Position numbers and translations under genes: made by a program. From an uncultured Bacteroidales bacterium (lineage in GTDB: Bacteria; Bacteroidota; Bacteroidia; Bacteroidales; UBA932), in NCBI GenBank assembly GCA_945868745.1, contig CAMBMK010000007.1, forward strand, positions 1 to 47,928: a stretch of 47,928 bases of DNA, read 5' to 3'. The stretch's first letter is position 1, and the number at the start of each line of letters is the position of its first letter. Under the pieces are notes generated by a model that worked only from the letters and a program-made list of their open reading frames with translations, ran no database searches and was not told the origin of the DNA. Positions 25,404 through 35,401 of this stretch are shown here, one piece after another.

Positions 25404-28400
25404 CTACAGTTTATTCAAAACAGACAATGCCTCCGGTATTGATTTTATGTTTCGGGAAATCACCCTCAGGCGACCGTCCTTGTCCTTTATCTCAAAATAC
25501 CTTTCCTGGCTTGCAACAGACTGCAGAACCCTCCGGAACATATCGGTACGGTAATACTGCGACATCTGGTTGGCAATGAAAAAGCATATCATTATGCCAT
25601 TCTTGATGATGATCTTCTCGAAACCGAGCCTTTCTCCCTTCTGCCTGATCCTGACAATGTCGAAAAGGTCGCTGAGTTCTCTAGGCATAGGTCCGAAACG
25701 GTCTTCCATCCTTCTGGCGAAACGGTCCAGGTCCTCCGGTTTCACGATGGAGTCGAGTTCCTTGTAAATACGCATTTTTTCGGCAGTTACGTCTATGTAA
25801 GAATCCGGAATGAGAGCCACCTGGTCCGTTTCTATGGTGCAGTCCTCCACATAGCTGTCCTTGACGTTCTTTGATGTGAGTCCAGTCTCTGCACCCAGTT
25901 CCTCCATTGCTTCGGAAAGTATCTTCTGGTATGTCTCATACCCCATGTCCGCTATGAATCCGCTCTGCTCGGCTCCCAAAAGATTGCCTGCGCCACGGAT
26001 GTCCAGGTCCTGCATTGCAATGTTGAATCCGCTGCCGAGGTCTGAAAATTCTTCAATTGCCTTGAGCCTGCGCCTTGCATCGTCAGTCATGGTAATGAGC
26101 GGAGGTACAATCAGATAGCAGAATGCCTTCTTGTTGGATCTTCCCACACGGCCGCGGAGCTGGTGGAGATCGCTGAGTCCGAAATTCTGTGCCTGGTTGA
26201 TTATGATGGTATTGGCATTCGGTATGTCGAGGCCGCTTTCCACGATTGTAGTGCACAGGAGCATGTCGTAGTCTCCCTGCATAAAATCCAATACTTTGTT
26301 TTCCAATTCTTTGGCTTCCATCTGCCCGTGTGCCACACATATTTTCATATCAGGTTCGAGACGATGGAGTATGTCATATATGGACTGCAGTTCCTGCACA
26401 CGGTTGTGGATGAAAAATATTTGCCCGGAGCGTTTCAGTTCATATTCGATTATGTTCTTTATCTCTTCTTCATTGAAGAGTATTATCTCTGTCTGCACAG
26501 GGATGCGGTTGGGCGGGGGAGTGCTGATGATGCTGAGGTCGCGTGCCCCCAGCAGGGAGAACTGGAGTGTGCGCGGGATAGGGGTTGCCGTAAGCGTAAG
26601 GGTATCCACAGTCTCCTTGATCTGGCGCAGTTTCTCTTTGGCACTCACTCCGAATTTCTGTTCCTCGTCAATTACAAGGAGTCCCAAATCCTTGAATACG
26701 AATTCTTTGCCGAGAATCTTGTGTGTCCCTATCAATATGTCTATTTTCCCTGCCGCAAGCCTTTTCTTTATGTCCGCAACCTCCTTTGCGGTCCTCAGGC
26801 GGCTTACATATTCTATGTTGCACGGGAAAGATTTGAGCCTTGACCTGAAAGTATTGTAATGCTGCAGGCAGAGTATTGTGGTAGGTACAAGCACCGCCAC
26901 CTGCTTGTTGTCGCAGACTGCCTTGAATGCGGCCCTTACGGCTATTTCCGTCTTTCCGAAGCCTACATCCCCGCACACAAGACGGTCCATCGGGGATGTG
27001 TCCTCCATATCGCGCTTGACGGCAACCGTGGCCGTGTTCTGGTCAGGGGTGTCCTCGTACATGAATGAGGACTCAAGCTCTTCCTGAAGATAGGTGTCGG
27101 CAGAAAATGCAAATCCTTTGGCGGATTTTCTCTTGGCATACAGCTGGATGAGCTCCTTGGCTATATCCTTTACCTTGGACTTTGCCCTTGTCTTGAGCGC
27201 CTGCCATGCCCCTGAACCGAGCTTGTTGATTTTCGGAGGGAGCGAATCCTTTGATTTGTAGCGTGATATCTTATGCAATGCATGGACGGACACAAATACC
27301 ACATCGCCGTCCTTGTACATAAGCTTCACCATTTCCTTTACCCTGTCCTTCTCATCCCTAACGCGCACAAGACCTCCGAAAATACCTACACCGTGGTCGA
27401 TATGTACTATGTAGTCTCCGATATTGAATGAACTCAATTCATTGAGAGTCAGCTGTTCGCTCTTTTCAACCGAACGGCGGATGACAACCCTGTGGAAACG
27501 GTCGAAGATTTCGTGGTCGGTATAGCAGCATATCCGGTCTTCGTTGTCTATGAATCCTGAATGGATGTTCTTTTCAGGGACAAACTCCGGCAGAAGCCCC
27601 TTGTTCTGGTAAAGGATGGATTTGATTCTGGCAAGCTGCTGCTCCTTTTCCCCGAAAATGAATACCGAATAACCGTTTTCCATCCTGCTGCGGATGTCCT
27701 CGGTGAGAAGTTCGAAGTTTTTGTTGAATACAGGCTGTGGGGATATGGAAAAAGTGACTGGATTGTCGCATTTGACTCCGAGCGGCACTTCCAGGAATAC
27801 CTTTGCAAATCTCTCCAGAGAGGAAAAGAATGACTTTTCCCTGTACATGTCGGAAGAATCCAGCCATACGGTCGTGTCCCCGGGAAGGATGTCCACAATC
27901 GAGCCTGCATCGTCCTCTTCTCCTGCAGAAAGGTCCGGAAATATCTCTACCCTGTCCCTTGTCTGCGAAGTAAGCTGGGTGTTGCAGTCGAAAACTCCGA
28001 TCTTTTCGATCTCATCCCCGAAGAAAGATATCCTGAAAGGGTTGTTGAAAGAGTATGAGAATATATCCACTATAGACCCCCTGATGGCATACTGTCCGGG
28101 AGCCGACACAAAATCAACCTTTTCAAAGCCTTTTCCGTAAAGGGTCTCCCTGATTGTGTCGTGGCTTATCTCGTCTCCTACCTTGAGAGTCAATACACTG
28201 TCTTTGATTTTATCAGTCAGTGGGATTCCCTCTTCAAGAGCTGAAGGGTAGGTCACAACAAAAACGGGGGAGAGGGAAGAATCATTCCCGAGTATCTTTT
28301 CCACTGCGCTCGTGCGCTGGACCCCGAGGGAGGACTTGTAGTTGCTCTTCTCCATATTCCTTCCGGAATCGGGAAGAAAGAATACACTGTCACCTTCCGT

Positions 28401-28592
28401 GAGCCCGTAAAGGTCCGATGCACAGTATTCTGCGCTTTCCCTGTCAGGCAGGACCACCAGATTGACTCCGTTTCCGGCAGCATGCGCCAGCACAAACCAT
28501 CTTGCAGAAAGGAAAAGTCCCTGGCAATACACAGTTTTTCCTTCGGAAATCATCTTCCCGATTATATCGGCCTTTTTACCGCAAACATCCAT
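25404..28592 (-). CDS. mfd: Transcription-repair coupling factor
   Basis: An ATP-driven translocase that removes RNA polymerase stalled at DNA lesions and recruits UvrA. It has 1062 residues. Domains in order: a UvrB-like region (about 1-330); the RNA polymerase-interacting CarD-like domain (FNIGDYIVHIDHGVGIFGGL, near 389); RecG-like helicase lobes with Walker A GDVGFGKTE (near 545) and DEEQ box LLVIDEEQKFGV (near 640); LRGRVGRSNKKAFCY; and the C-terminal TRCF domain. It starts a minus-strand run with coaX, the barrel protein, the TPR protein and lptC. Its upstream region holds the DnaA-box-like repeats at 28609-28629. Confidence 0.97.
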   Translation of the reverse strand: MDVCGKKADIIGKMISEGKTVYCQGLFLSARWFVLAHAAGNGVNLVVLPDRESAEYCASDLYGLTEGDSVFFLPDSGRNMEKSNYKSSLGVQRTSAVEKILGNDSSLSPVFVVTYPSALEEGIPLTDKIKDSVLTLKVGDEISHDTIRETLYGKGFEKVDFVSAPGQYAIRGSIVDIFSYSFNNPFRISFFGDEIEKIGVFDCNTQLTSQTRDRVEIFPDLSAGEEDDAGSIVDILPGDTTVWLDSSDMYREKSFFSSLERFAKVFLEVPLGVKCDNPVTFSISPQPVFNKNFELLTEDIRSRMENGYSVFIFGEKEQQLARIKSILYQNKGLLPEFVPEKNIHSGFIDNEDRICCYTDHEIFDRFHRVVIRRSVEKSEQLTLNELSSFNIGDYIVHIDHGVGIFGGLVRVRDEKDRVKEMVKLMYKDGDVVFVSVHALHKISRYKSKDSLPPKINKLGSGAWQALKTRAKSKVKDIAKELIQLYAKRKSAKGFAFSADTYLQEELESSFMYEDTPDQNTATVAVKRDMEDTSPMDRLVCGDVGFGKTEIAVRAAFKAVCDNKQVAVLVPTTILCLQHYNTFRSRLKSFPCNIEYVSRLRTAKEVADIKKRLAAGKIDILIGTHKILGKEFVFKDLGLLVIDEEQKFGVSAKEKLRQIKETVDTLTLTATPIPRTLQFSLLGARDLSIISTPPPNRIPVQTEIILFNEEEIKNIIEYELKRSGQIFFIHNRVQELQSIYDILHRLEPDMKICVAHGQMEAKELENKVLDFMQGDYDMLLCTTIVESGLDIPNANTIIINQAQNFGLSDLHQLRGRVGRSNKKAFCYLIVPPLITMTDDARRRLKAIEEFSDLGSGFNIAMQDLDIRGAGNLLGAEQSGFIADMGYETYQKILSEAMEELGAETGLTSKNVKDSYVEDCTIETDQVALIPDSYIDVTAEKMRIYKELDSIVKPEDLDRFARRMEDRFGPMPRELSDLFDIVRIRQKGERLGFEKIIIKNGIMICFFIANQMSQYYRTDMFRRVLQSVASQERYFEIKDKDGRLRVISRNIKSIPEALSVLNKL

Positions 28593-28881
28593 CTGGAATC
28601 AGTTCTAATGTTGATAACCCTGTTGATAAGTATGTTTAAACCCGCCTTGATAACATTTGAAAACTCGGTTTTGTTTTTCGGGAAGTTTTTTGAATGCAGC
28701 TTCCGATTATGAAAAGCAAATTTGGATTTCACTTTCTTCCAAAAAGTTTTCAACAATGAAATATAGACGTAAAATCCTGTAAATCAGATAGTTTTTTGAG
28801 TTATCAAGATATTCACCGATATAACAAAAACAATAAAACTTAAAAAAGAATTATATTTGTATTGTTGTTATTGTTTTTCCG
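28593..28881. other. AT-rich divergent gap with DnaA-box-like motifs (candidate oriC)
   Basis: This is the longest gap in the window (289 nt) and is visibly AT-rich. It holds 9-mers close to the DnaA box TTATCCACA: TGTTGATAA (reverse of TTATCAACA) at 28609-28617 and again at 28621-28629, exactly 12 nt apart; CCTTGATAA at 28645-28653; TTTTCAACA at 28747-28755; and TTATCAAGA at 28801-28809. Gene direction changes here: mainly leftward before, mainly rightward after. These fit an origin of replication but do not prove it; the motifs could also serve mfd or ruvB control. Confidence 0.35.
28852..28859 (+). promoter_or_regulatory. -7 element of ruvB
   Basis: TATATTTG is an exact consensus match 23 nt before ATG 28882. 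Confidence 0.55.
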
Positions 28882-29931
28882 ATGGCACAGGACTTCAACC
28901 CATATACTCAAGGCAGCGACAAAGATAAGGATTTTGACGGAATAATAAGGCCGCAGGAACTTGTCGATTTCACGGGACAGGAGAAAATAATAGGCAACCT
29001 GAAGATTTTCATCCAGGCAGCCAAACTTCGCGGCGAATCCCTTGACCATGTGCTGTTCCACGGCCCTCCGGGTCTTGGAAAAACCACACTTGCCCATATT
29101 ATAGCAAATGAACTCGGTGTCAATCTCAAAGTGACTTCGGGCCCTGTCCTCGACAAGCCGGGTGACCTTGCCGGCCTTCTGACTTCACTTGAGGAGGGCG
29201 ATGTCCTTTTCATTGACGAGATCCACAGGCTTTCACCGGAGGTGGAGGAATACCTTTATTCCGCGATGGAGGATTATGTCATCGACATTATGATAGACAA
29301 AGGTCCGGGCGCAAGGTCCGTGCGTATCAGCCTCAATCATTTCACCCTTGTAGGTGCCACTACCAGGAGCGGCCTTCTGACAGCGCCGCTGCGTGCAAGG
29401 TTCGGCATCACCTGTGCGCTTGAATATTATGATGTTGAGGATATTATGAAGATTGTGCGCCGCAGTGCCGGCATTCTGAGGATAGGTATCGACGGGGAGG
29501 CCGCAAGGGAGATTTCCCTCAGGAGCAGGGGCACTCCGCGAATTGCCAACGCTCTGCTTCGCAGAGTGAGGGATTTTGCCCAGGTCAAGGGCAACGGTTA
29601 CATTGATCTTCCTATCGCCCGTTTTGCCCTCGATGCCCTCAATATAGACAAGAGGGGACTTGACCAGATTGACAACAAGATTCTCCATACCATCATCACG
29701 AAGTTCAAGGGCGGTCCTGTAGGTGCCGGGACAATAGCAACGGCGGTAGGGGAGGAGGCCGGTACCCTTGAGGAGGTTTATGAGCCTTTCCTTATCAAGG
29801 AGGGTTTCATCCAGAGGACTCCGCGCGGGCGTATCGCCACATCCCTTGCATACAGTCATCTCGGACTCGACAGATTGCTTCCGGGGTCAGCTGCGGATGC
29901 TTCTGCTGACGAAGAACCTACACTTTTCTGA
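28882..29931 (+). CDS. ruvB: Holliday junction branch migration helicase RuvB
   Basis: Hexameric AAA+ motor that, with RuvA, drives branch migration of Holliday junctions. The 349-residue length is normal. Motifs: the opening [15 protein letters not shown], Walker [12 protein letters not shown] (near residue 61), Walker [20 protein letters not shown], sensor 1 [20 protein letters not shown] with the arginine finger region, and the C-terminal winged helix ([33 protein letters not shown], shown only by its ends here: GGPVGAG ... LIKEGF). Its partner ruvA is 8 kb away on the other strand; ruvC is not in the window. Confidence 0.98.
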   Translation: MAQDFNPYTQGSDKDKDFDGIIRPQELVDFTGQEKIIGNLKIFIQAAKLRGESLDHVLFHGPPGLGKTTLAHIIANELGVNLKVTSGPVLDKPGDLAGLLTSLEEGDVLFIDEIHRLSPEVEEYLYSAMEDYVIDIMIDKGPGARSVRISLNHFTLVGATTRSGLLTAPLRARFGITCALEYYDVEDIMKIVRRSAGILRIGIDGEAAREISLRSRGTPRIANALLRRVRDFAQVKGNGYIDLPIARFALDALNIDKRGLDQIDNKILHTIITKFKGGPVGAGTIATAVGEEAGTLEEVYEPFLIKEGFIQRTPRGRIATSLAYSHLGLDRLLPGSAADASADEEPTLF

Positions 29932-29980
29932 TTTTTTTGCTCTTTATTTTCTTTTATGGCGGTATAGACAAAAATTTCAT

Positions 29981-29988
29981 TAAATTTG
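29981..29988 (+). promoter_or_regulatory. -7 element of frdA-frdB
   Basis: TAAATTTG is an exact consensus match, with a leader of about 30 nt to ATG 30026. A strong promoter fits the codon use of these genes. Confidence 0.55.
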
Positions 29989-30025
29989 CGAAATAATTGC
30001 AGATCACAATTAATTAATAATTTAT

Positions 30026-31972
30026 ATGGCCGATAAATTAATTTCCAAGATTCCTGACGGACCTTTGGCTGAAAAATGGACCAAAAGAAAGTCGGAAATC
30101 CGTCTTGTTAGTCCTAACAATAAGAGAAAACTCGAGGTTATCGTAGTTGGTACCGGTCTTGGCGGTGCATCAGCAGCTGCTTCTCTCGGAGAGCTCGGTT
30201 ACAATGTCAAAGTATTCTGCATCAGCGATTCACCGCGCCGTGCGCACTCTATCGCCGCACAGGGTGGTATCAATGCTGCAAAGAATTACCAGAATGACAA
30301 CGACTCCGTTTACCGTCTTTTCTATGACACCATCAAGGGTGGCGATTACCGTTCACGCGAGGCAAATGTCTATCGTCTCGCCGAGGTGAGTGCAGCCATC
30401 ATCGACCAGTGCGTTGCCCAGGGCATTCCGTTCGCACGCGAGTATGGCGGATATCTTGCCAACCGTTCGTTCGGAGGCGTACAGGTAAGCCGTACGTTCT
30501 ACGCCCGCGGACAAACCGGTCAGCAGCTTCTTCTCGGTGCCTATGCTTCTCTCAATAAGGAGATTGCCGCAGGTACAGTGAAGTCATATCCACGTCACGA
30601 GATGCTCGACCTTGTCGTAATCAACGGTCAGGCAAAGGGTATCATTGCCCGCAACCTCGTGACCGGTGAAATCGAAAGGTTCGGTGCCCACGCTGTCGTA
30701 ATTGCAACCGGAGGTTACGGAAATGCCTATTTCCTCTCCACCAATGCCATGAACAGCAACGGTTCCGCAGCATGGCAGTGCTACAAGAAGGGTGCTTATT
30801 TCGCAAACCCTTGCTTCGCGCAGATCCACCCTACCTGTATTCCTGTCCACGGTGACCAGCAGTGCAAGCTTACCCTTATGTCTGAGTCCCTCCGCAATGA
30901 CGGACGTATCTGGGTACCTAAGGATATGGAGGATGTAAAGAAGCTCCGCAAGCACGAAATCAAGCCTTCACAGATTCCTGAGGAAAAGAGGGATTACTAC
31001 CTCGAGCGCAGGTATCCTGCTTTCGGTAACCTTGTTCCTCGTGATGTGGCTTCCCGTGCTGCCAAGGAGAGGTGCGATGCCGGATACGGTGTAAATGAAA
31101 CCGGTCTTGCAGTGTTCCTTGATTTTGCGGATGCAATCAAGAGGCTCGGTCACAAGAAGGTAGAGGAGCGTTACGGCAACCTCTTCCAGATGTACGAAAA
31201 GATCACCAATTCTTCTCCTTGGGAGGAGCCTATGATGATCTATCCTGCCATCCACTATACCATGGGCGGTATCTGGGTTGACTACGATCTCCAGACCACC
31301 ATTCCTGGCCTTTACGCCATCGGTGAGGCCAACTTCTCCGACCACGGCGGAAACCGTCTCGGTGCTTCAGCCCTCATGCAGGGTCTTGCCGACGGTTATT
31401 TCATCCTTCCTGTGACTATCGGGGATTATCTTTCCCACAAGTTTGCCGAGCCTAAGACCGACACCAATGCCCCTGAATTCGAGGAGGCTGAGAAGGCTGT
31501 CCGTGCCCGCATCGACAAACTCTTCTCTATCAAGGGAAAACAGACTGTTGACTCTCTCCACAAGAAGCTCGGACACATTATGTGGGAGTATGTCGGCATG
31601 GCACGTACCGAGGAAGGTCTCAAGAAGGCTATAGAGGAAATCAAGGCGCTCAAGAAAGAGTTCTGGGAGGATGTATGTGTTCCTGGAGAGAACGGCGAGT
31701 TCAACCAGGAGCTCGAGAAGGCTCTCCGTCTTGCCGACTTCCTTGAAATCGGTGAGCTCATGGCACGCGACGCACTCAACAGGAAAGAGTCCTGCGGAGG
31801 TCACTTCCGTCTTGAAAGCCAGACTCCAGAAGGAGAGGCAAAGAGGGATGACGAGAACTTTATGTATGTTTCCGCTTGGGAGTACAAAGGTGAAAACGAG
31901 GAGCCTGTACTTCACAAGGAGCCGCTCAAGTATGAATATATCCACGTTGCTACCAGGAACTATAAAGACTAA
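30026..31972 (+). CDS. frdA: Fumarate reductase / succinate dehydrogenase flavoprotein subunit
   Basis: Catalytic subunit interconverting fumarate and succinate with covalently bound FAD, on the cytosolic face of the inner membrane. The 648 residues match the long Bacteroidetes/epsilon-type form. The FAD dinucleotide fold is [19 protein letters not shown] (about 37-55). The FAD-linking His lies in [13 protein letters not shown]. Substrate-site blocks include [35 protein letters not shown] and [14 protein letters not shown]. In Bacteroides the enzyme works as fumarate reductase in the pathway to succinate and propionate. frdB follows at once; no cytochrome b gene precedes it. Confidence 0.96.
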   Translation: MADKLISKIPDGPLAEKWTKRKSEIRLVSPNNKRKLEVIVVGTGLGGASAAASLGELGYNVKVFCISDSPRRAHSIAAQGGINAAKNYQNDNDSVYRLFYDTIKGGDYRSREANVYRLAEVSAAIIDQCVAQGIPFAREYGGYLANRSFGGVQVSRTFYARGQTGQQLLLGAYASLNKEIAAGTVKSYPRHEMLDLVVINGQAKGIIARNLVTGEIERFGAHAVVIATGGYGNAYFLSTNAMNSNGSAAWQCYKKGAYFANPCFAQIHPTCIPVHGDQQCKLTLMSESLRNDGRIWVPKDMEDVKKLRKHEIKPSQIPEEKRDYYLERRYPAFGNLVPRDVASRAAKERCDAGYGVNETGLAVFLDFADAIKRLGHKKVEERYGNLFQMYEKITNSSPWEEPMMIYPAIHYTMGGIWVDYDLQTTIPGLYAIGEANFSDHGGNRLGASALMQGLADGYFILPVTIGDYLSHKFAEPKTDTNAPEFEEAEKAVRARIDKLFSIKGKQTVDSLHKKLGHIMWEYVGMARTEEGLKKAIEEIKALKKEFWEDVCVPGENGEFNQELEKALRLADFLEIGELMARDALNRKESCGGHFRLESQTPEGEAKRDDENFMYVSAWEYKGENEEPVLHKEPLKYEYIHVATRNYKD

Positions 31973-31978
31973 TTGATT

Positions 31979-32758
31979 ATGGAATTCAATCTCAAGATAT
32001 GGCGTCAGAAAAACGCCAAGAGCAAGGGTCATTTCGAGACCTATCATATTTCCAACATTGAGGAGGATGCTTCTTTCCTTGAGATGCTCGATATTCTCAA
32101 CGAGCAGCTTATCAGGGAGGGTATTGATCCTGTAGCAGTGGAAAGGGGTTGCAAGAGCAGCGGTCCTGTTTCTTTCGACCACGATTGCCGTGAGGGTATC
32201 TGCGGAGCCTGCTCGCTCTATATTGACGGCCGTGCACACGGTCCGGACGACCAGGTGACCACCTGCCAGCTCTTCATGCGTCATTTCAAGAACGGTTCCA
32301 CCATCACCGTTGAGCCTTGGAGAAGTTCCGGCTTCCCTATCATCAAGGACCTCGTTGTTGACCGTACCGCTTATGACAAGATTCTCCAGGCCGGCGGATT
32401 CATTTCTGTCCGTACCGGTTCAGCCCAGGATGCCAACAATATCCTTATCAGCCATGAAAAAGCTGAGAAGAGCATGGATGCTGCTGCCTGCATCGGTTGC
32501 GGTGCCTGCGCTGCTACCTGTAAAAACGGCTCTGCAATGCTTTTTGTTGCTGCAAGGGTATCTTCTCTCGCTCTTCTTCCTCAGGGCCGTCCTGAGGCTG
32601 CAAAAAGGGCAAAGGCTATGGTTGCAAAGATGGACGAACTCGGATTCGGCAACTGCACCAATACCCGCGCCTGCGAAATGGAGTGTCCTAAGGGTATTTC
32701 CGTCGAGCATATTGCACGTCTCAACAGGGAGTTCCTCGCTGCCAAATTCTCAGAGTAG
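31979..32758 (+). CDS. frdB: Fumarate reductase / succinate dehydrogenase iron-sulfur subunit
   Basis: Electron-transfer subunit between the membrane cytochrome and the flavoprotein. It has 259 residues from ATG 31979, 6 nt after the frdA stop. The 2Fe-2S motif is [15 protein letters not shown] with a distal Cys in TTCQLF. The 4Fe-4S and 3Fe-4S ligands lie in [14 protein letters not shown] and [15 protein letters not shown]. All expected cysteines are present. The gene ends at a strong terminator (32779-32807). Confidence 0.96.
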   Translation: MEFNLKIWRQKNAKSKGHFETYHISNIEEDASFLEMLDILNEQLIREGIDPVAVERGCKSSGPVSFDHDCREGICGACSLYIDGRAHGPDDQVTTCQLFMRHFKNGSTITVEPWRSSGFPIIKDLVVDRTAYDKILQAGGFISVRTGSAQDANNILISHEKAEKSMDAAACIGCGACAATCKNGSAMLFVAARVSSLALLPQGRPEAAKRAKAMVAKMDELGFGNCTNTRACEMECPKGISVEHIARLNREFLAAKFSE

Positions 32759-32778
32759 AATACTCTTCAAATTGATAA

Positions 32779-32807
32779 AAGGAGGCCGTTGCGGTCTCCT
32801 TTTTTTG
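32779..32807 (+). terminator. Intrinsic terminator after frdB
   Basis: AAGGAGGCC (32779-32787) pairs with GGTCTCCTT (32793-32801; one A-C type mismatch) around a short loop, and is followed by a run of T residues to 32806. Confidence 0.85.
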
Positions 32808-32899
32808 GTTGTATGTTACAAATATTTTGTCTGTAATTTTATCTGTATTAATTTAACGTTTTATTAAATTGTTTCAACAATTTCCTGTCTTTCTTTATT

Positions 32900-34084
32900 T
32901 TACCATAGAAAATTATTGAACGGATATCTTCCTGCGTGGATTTCCGCCACCATCTTGTAGATATCGTTTTTGAGTTTGTCTATTCCTATTTTTTTCGTTG
33001 CCGAGATGAAAATGCAAGGAGATTTTTCATCTGCTATCCAACTGTTTTTCATCTCATCAAGACTGACGTTTCTCTTGTTTTTTGGTTCGAGCGAGAATTC
33101 GTCATACTCTTCCCATGTGTATTGGTCAATCTTGTTGAATACGACATATACCGGTTTGTTGCCCGCTCCGATATCCTGAAGGGTCTTCTCCACCACTTTC
33201 ATCTGGTCTTCAAAATCCGGATGAGATATGTCCACTACATGTATGAGTATATCCGCCTCCCTTACTTCATCAAGCGTGCTTTTGAATGCTTCAATGAGCT
33301 GTGTAGGCAGTTTTCTGATGAACCCCACAGTATCGCTCAAAAGGAAGGGAACATTCTCTATTACCACTTTTCTGACAGTTGTATCGAGTGTTGCAAACAG
33401 CTTGTTTTCAGCAAATACATCCGATTTGGCAAGCAGGTTCATCAGTGTGCTTTTGCCTACATTGGTATATCCCACAAGGGCCAGTCTTACCATTGATCCC
33501 CTGTTACCCCTTTGTGTGGCCATCTGCCTGTCCACTTTCTTGAGCTGTTCTTTCAGCCTTGTAATCTTGTCCTTGACTATCCTTCGGTCCACTTCTATCT
33601 GGGTTTCACCCATACCTCCCCTTGTGCCCATACCTCCTCTCTGTCTCTCAAGGTGGGTCCACATTCCCGCGAGGCGGGGGAGCATATAGTTGTATTTTGC
33701 CAGCTCTACCTGCATTTTGGCATATGCAGTCTTTGCCCTCTGTGCAAATATTTCCAGTATCAGGCTTGTACGGTCAATAACAGCGCTGCTTTTGATTATT
33801 TTCTCAATATTGCGCTGCTGCATGCCCGTAAGTTCATCGTCGAATATTGCGTATTTAATGTCGTTTTCCTCGCAATAATCAGCGATTTCCTGAAGTTTTC
33901 CGCTTCTTATGTAGGTAGATTTTTCCGGTTTGTCAAGTCTCTGGATGAATCGCCTGTCTCCTGTTGCACCTGCGGTTTCAGCCAGGAAAGCAAGTTCTTC
34001 CAGGTATTCTTTCACCTTCCACTCTTCGTCCCCGTTTTTTACTATTCCTATGAATACAGCCTTTTCTATTTTATTTTCAGTCAT
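32900..34084 (-). CDS. hflX: GTPase HflX
   Basis: Ribosome-associated GTPase that splits stalled ribosomes, notably under heat stress. It has 394 residues. The N-terminal HflX domain (about 1-190) includes LDKPEKSTYIRSGKLQEI and the signature PRLAGMWTHLERQRGGMGTRGGMGETQIEVDRR region. The G domain begins VRLALVGYTNVGKSTLMNLL (G1), has DTVGFIRKLPTQLIEAFKSTL (G3) and NKID (G4). It lies downstream of tonB on the same strand but behind a terminator, so it probably has its own promoter; I see no clear TAnnTTTG in the 95-nt gap. Confidence 0.95.
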   Translation of the reverse strand: MTENKIEKAVFIGIVKNGDEEWKVKEYLEELAFLAETAGATGDRRFIQRLDKPEKSTYIRSGKLQEIADYCEENDIKYAIFDDELTGMQQRNIEKIIKSSAVIDRTSLILEIFAQRAKTAYAKMQVELAKYNYMLPRLAGMWTHLERQRGGMGTRGGMGETQIEVDRRIVKDKITRLKEQLKKVDRQMATQRGNRGSMVRLALVGYTNVGKSTLMNLLAKSDVFAENKLFATLDTTVRKVVIENVPFLLSDTVGFIRKLPTQLIEAFKSTLDEVREADILIHVVDISHPDFEDQMKVVEKTLQDIGAGNKPVYVVFNKIDQYTWEEYDEFSLEPKNKRNVSLDEMKNSWIADEKSPCIFISATKKIGIDKLKNDIYKMVAEIHAGRYPFNNFLW

Positions 34085-34119
34085 TTACGCTATTTCTACA
34101 ATGTTGTTGTTATCAGTAA

Positions 34120-34167
34120 AAAGAATGCATTAAACGCCTTGGCGTCTAATGCATTCTTATCTTTTTT
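34120..34167 (-). terminator. Long terminator hairpin after tonB
   Basis: AAAGAATGCATTAAACGCC (34120-34138) pairs with GGCGTCTAATGCATTCTT (34141-34158) through about 17 pairs. T runs lie on both sides, so it can work in both directions. It lies just after the tonB stop and before hflX. Confidence 0.85.
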
Positions 34168-34179
34168 ATCAGTAACAGC

Positions 34180-34872
34180 TTATCGAAGCTGGAAGATTAC
34201 AGGGAAGGTGTAGGTAACCTTTACAGCGCGGTCCCTCTGTTTTCCCGGCTTCCATTTAGGTGAACTTGATACTACGCGTACTGCCTCCTTGTCAAGTGAT
34301 GCGTCAACACCACGGAGAACCTTGACATTGGATACTGTACCGTCAGCGTTAACGGTAAACTGAAGGGTTACACGACCCTGCACGCCATTTTCCTTTGCTG
34401 CCTCAGGATATACAAGCTTGGAGTTCACCCATTTGGAGAATTCATTGGCATCTCCGCCGTTGAATGATGGTTTCTCCTCAACGAGCTGGAATGGAATTGC
34501 CTCTTCTTCAACTACTTCCTCCTGAACTTCCTCTACGTAGTCCATAATCTCGACACCCATGTTGCTGTCGTCCTCAAGGTTCTGGAACATATTGTCCTCA
34601 ATCTTGATTTCATCGTCAACGATGTCAATCTGGTCAGAGAGAACAGGAATCTTCGGTGCTGCCTCAGGTGGTGGAGGGGTCTCCTGTGTGATAGGAACCA
34701 TATCCTCGATTTCTACAACCTGCTGATCAGCTTCGAGCACTGCTGTTTTAGCTTCCTTTGTCTTATAGTCAAAAGCAAAGAGAACTATGAGAAGTGCAAT
34801 CACGAATCCGATCTCTGTAAAGAGGAATCTCTTGTTTTCGAGACTCGCTTTAGGTGATTTTTTAACTTCCAT
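34180..34872 (-). CDS. tonB: TonB-family energy transducer
   Basis: Links the inner-membrane proton-driven ExbBD motor to TonB-dependent outer-membrane transporters. It has 230 residues from ATG 34872; the upstream ATG at 34971 is rejected because the promoter at 34905-34912 lies between. A short cytosolic tail is followed by a membrane helix (FTEIGFVIALLIVLFAF, about 18-34). A Pro/Glu-rich periplasmic linker (ETPPPPEAAPKIP, VEEVQEEVVEEE) leads to a C-terminal TonB domain (YPEAAKENGVQGRVTLQF ... SSPKWKPGKQRDRAVKVTYTFPVIF). exbB and exbD are not in the window. Confidence 0.94.
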   Translation of the reverse strand: MEVKKSPKASLENKRFLFTEIGFVIALLIVLFAFDYKTKEAKTAVLEADQQVVEIEDMVPITQETPPPPEAAPKIPVLSDQIDIVDDEIKIEDNMFQNLEDDSNMGVEIMDYVEEVQEEVVEEEAIPFQLVEEKPSFNGGDANEFSKWVNSKLVYPEAAKENGVQGRVTLQFTVNADGTVSNVKVLRGVDASLDKEAVRVVSSSPKWKPGKQRDRAVKVTYTFPVIFQLR

Positions 34873-34904
34873 ATCTGTGTTTTTTTGTTTTTCGATTAGC
34901 GCAT

Positions 34905-34912
34905 CAAAGTTA
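34905..34912 (-). promoter_or_regulatory. -7 element of tonB
   Basis: Minus-strand TAACTTTG is an exact consensus match 33 nt before ATG 34872. Confidence 0.55.
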
Positions 34913-34953
34913 GAAATAATTATTTTTATTTCAAACATTTTATTAAATAGTTG

Positions 34954-34961
34954 TAGATTTG
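34954..34961 (+). promoter_or_regulatory. -7 element of ybeY-mnmG
   Basis: TAGATTTG is an exact consensus match 19 nt before ATG 34980. It rules out a TTG start at 34959. Confidence 0.5.
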
Positions 34962-34979
34962 CAAAAAACATTCCTTATT

Positions 34980-35399
34980 ATGGTTTCGTATTTTTTTGAG
35001 GAAACAGATTTCAAGTTCAAAAACCGCCGGCTCAACAATGCCTGGCTCAAGACCGTTGCCGGAAGTGAGATAAAGAAATTGGGTGATATCAATATCATTT
35101 TCTGTTCTGACAACTATATACTCGATGTCAACCAGAGATATCTCCAGCACGACTATTTCACTGATATAATCACTTTTGATTATTGCGAGGGTGATGTCCT
35201 TTCAGGTGACCTTTTCATCAGTGTCGATTCAGTCAGGGAGAATTCCGTTTTTTATGGGACAGATTTCGAAAATGAACTTAACCGTGTTATTGTCCATGGT
35301 CTTCTTCATCTCATAGGTTATGATGACCATACTGACGAAGATATCAGGACTATGAGGGAGAAGGAAAACTATTATCTTGAAATCCGTTCCCATCTTTGA
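34980..35399 (+). CDS. ybeY: Endoribonuclease YbeY, rRNA maturation factor
   Basis: Zinc-dependent endoribonuclease involved in 16S rRNA 3' end maturation and ribosome quality control. It has 139 residues from ATG 34980. The metal site is the family motif [12 protein letters not shown] (three His, about residues 105-116). The preceding [10 protein letters not shown] and [10 protein letters not shown] strands match the family. Its stop lies 2 nt before the mnmG start, so the two are probably translated from one message. Confidence 0.94.
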   Translation: MVSYFFEETDFKFKNRRLNNAWLKTVAGSEIKKLGDINIIFCSDNYILDVNQRYLQHDYFTDIITFDYCEGDVLSGDLFISVDSVRENSVFYGTDFENELNRVIVHGLLHLIGYDDHTDEDIRTMREKENYYLEIRSHL

Positions 35400-35401
35400 A
35401 T

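Noticed and set aside
29050..29070. TGTTCCACGG in ruvB as a parS half-site
   Set aside because: The second half does not match; a half-site is expected by chance.
31367..32284. A 305-codon open frame antisense to frdA/frdB
   Set aside because: Both overlapped genes have full cofactor motifs; the antisense product has none.
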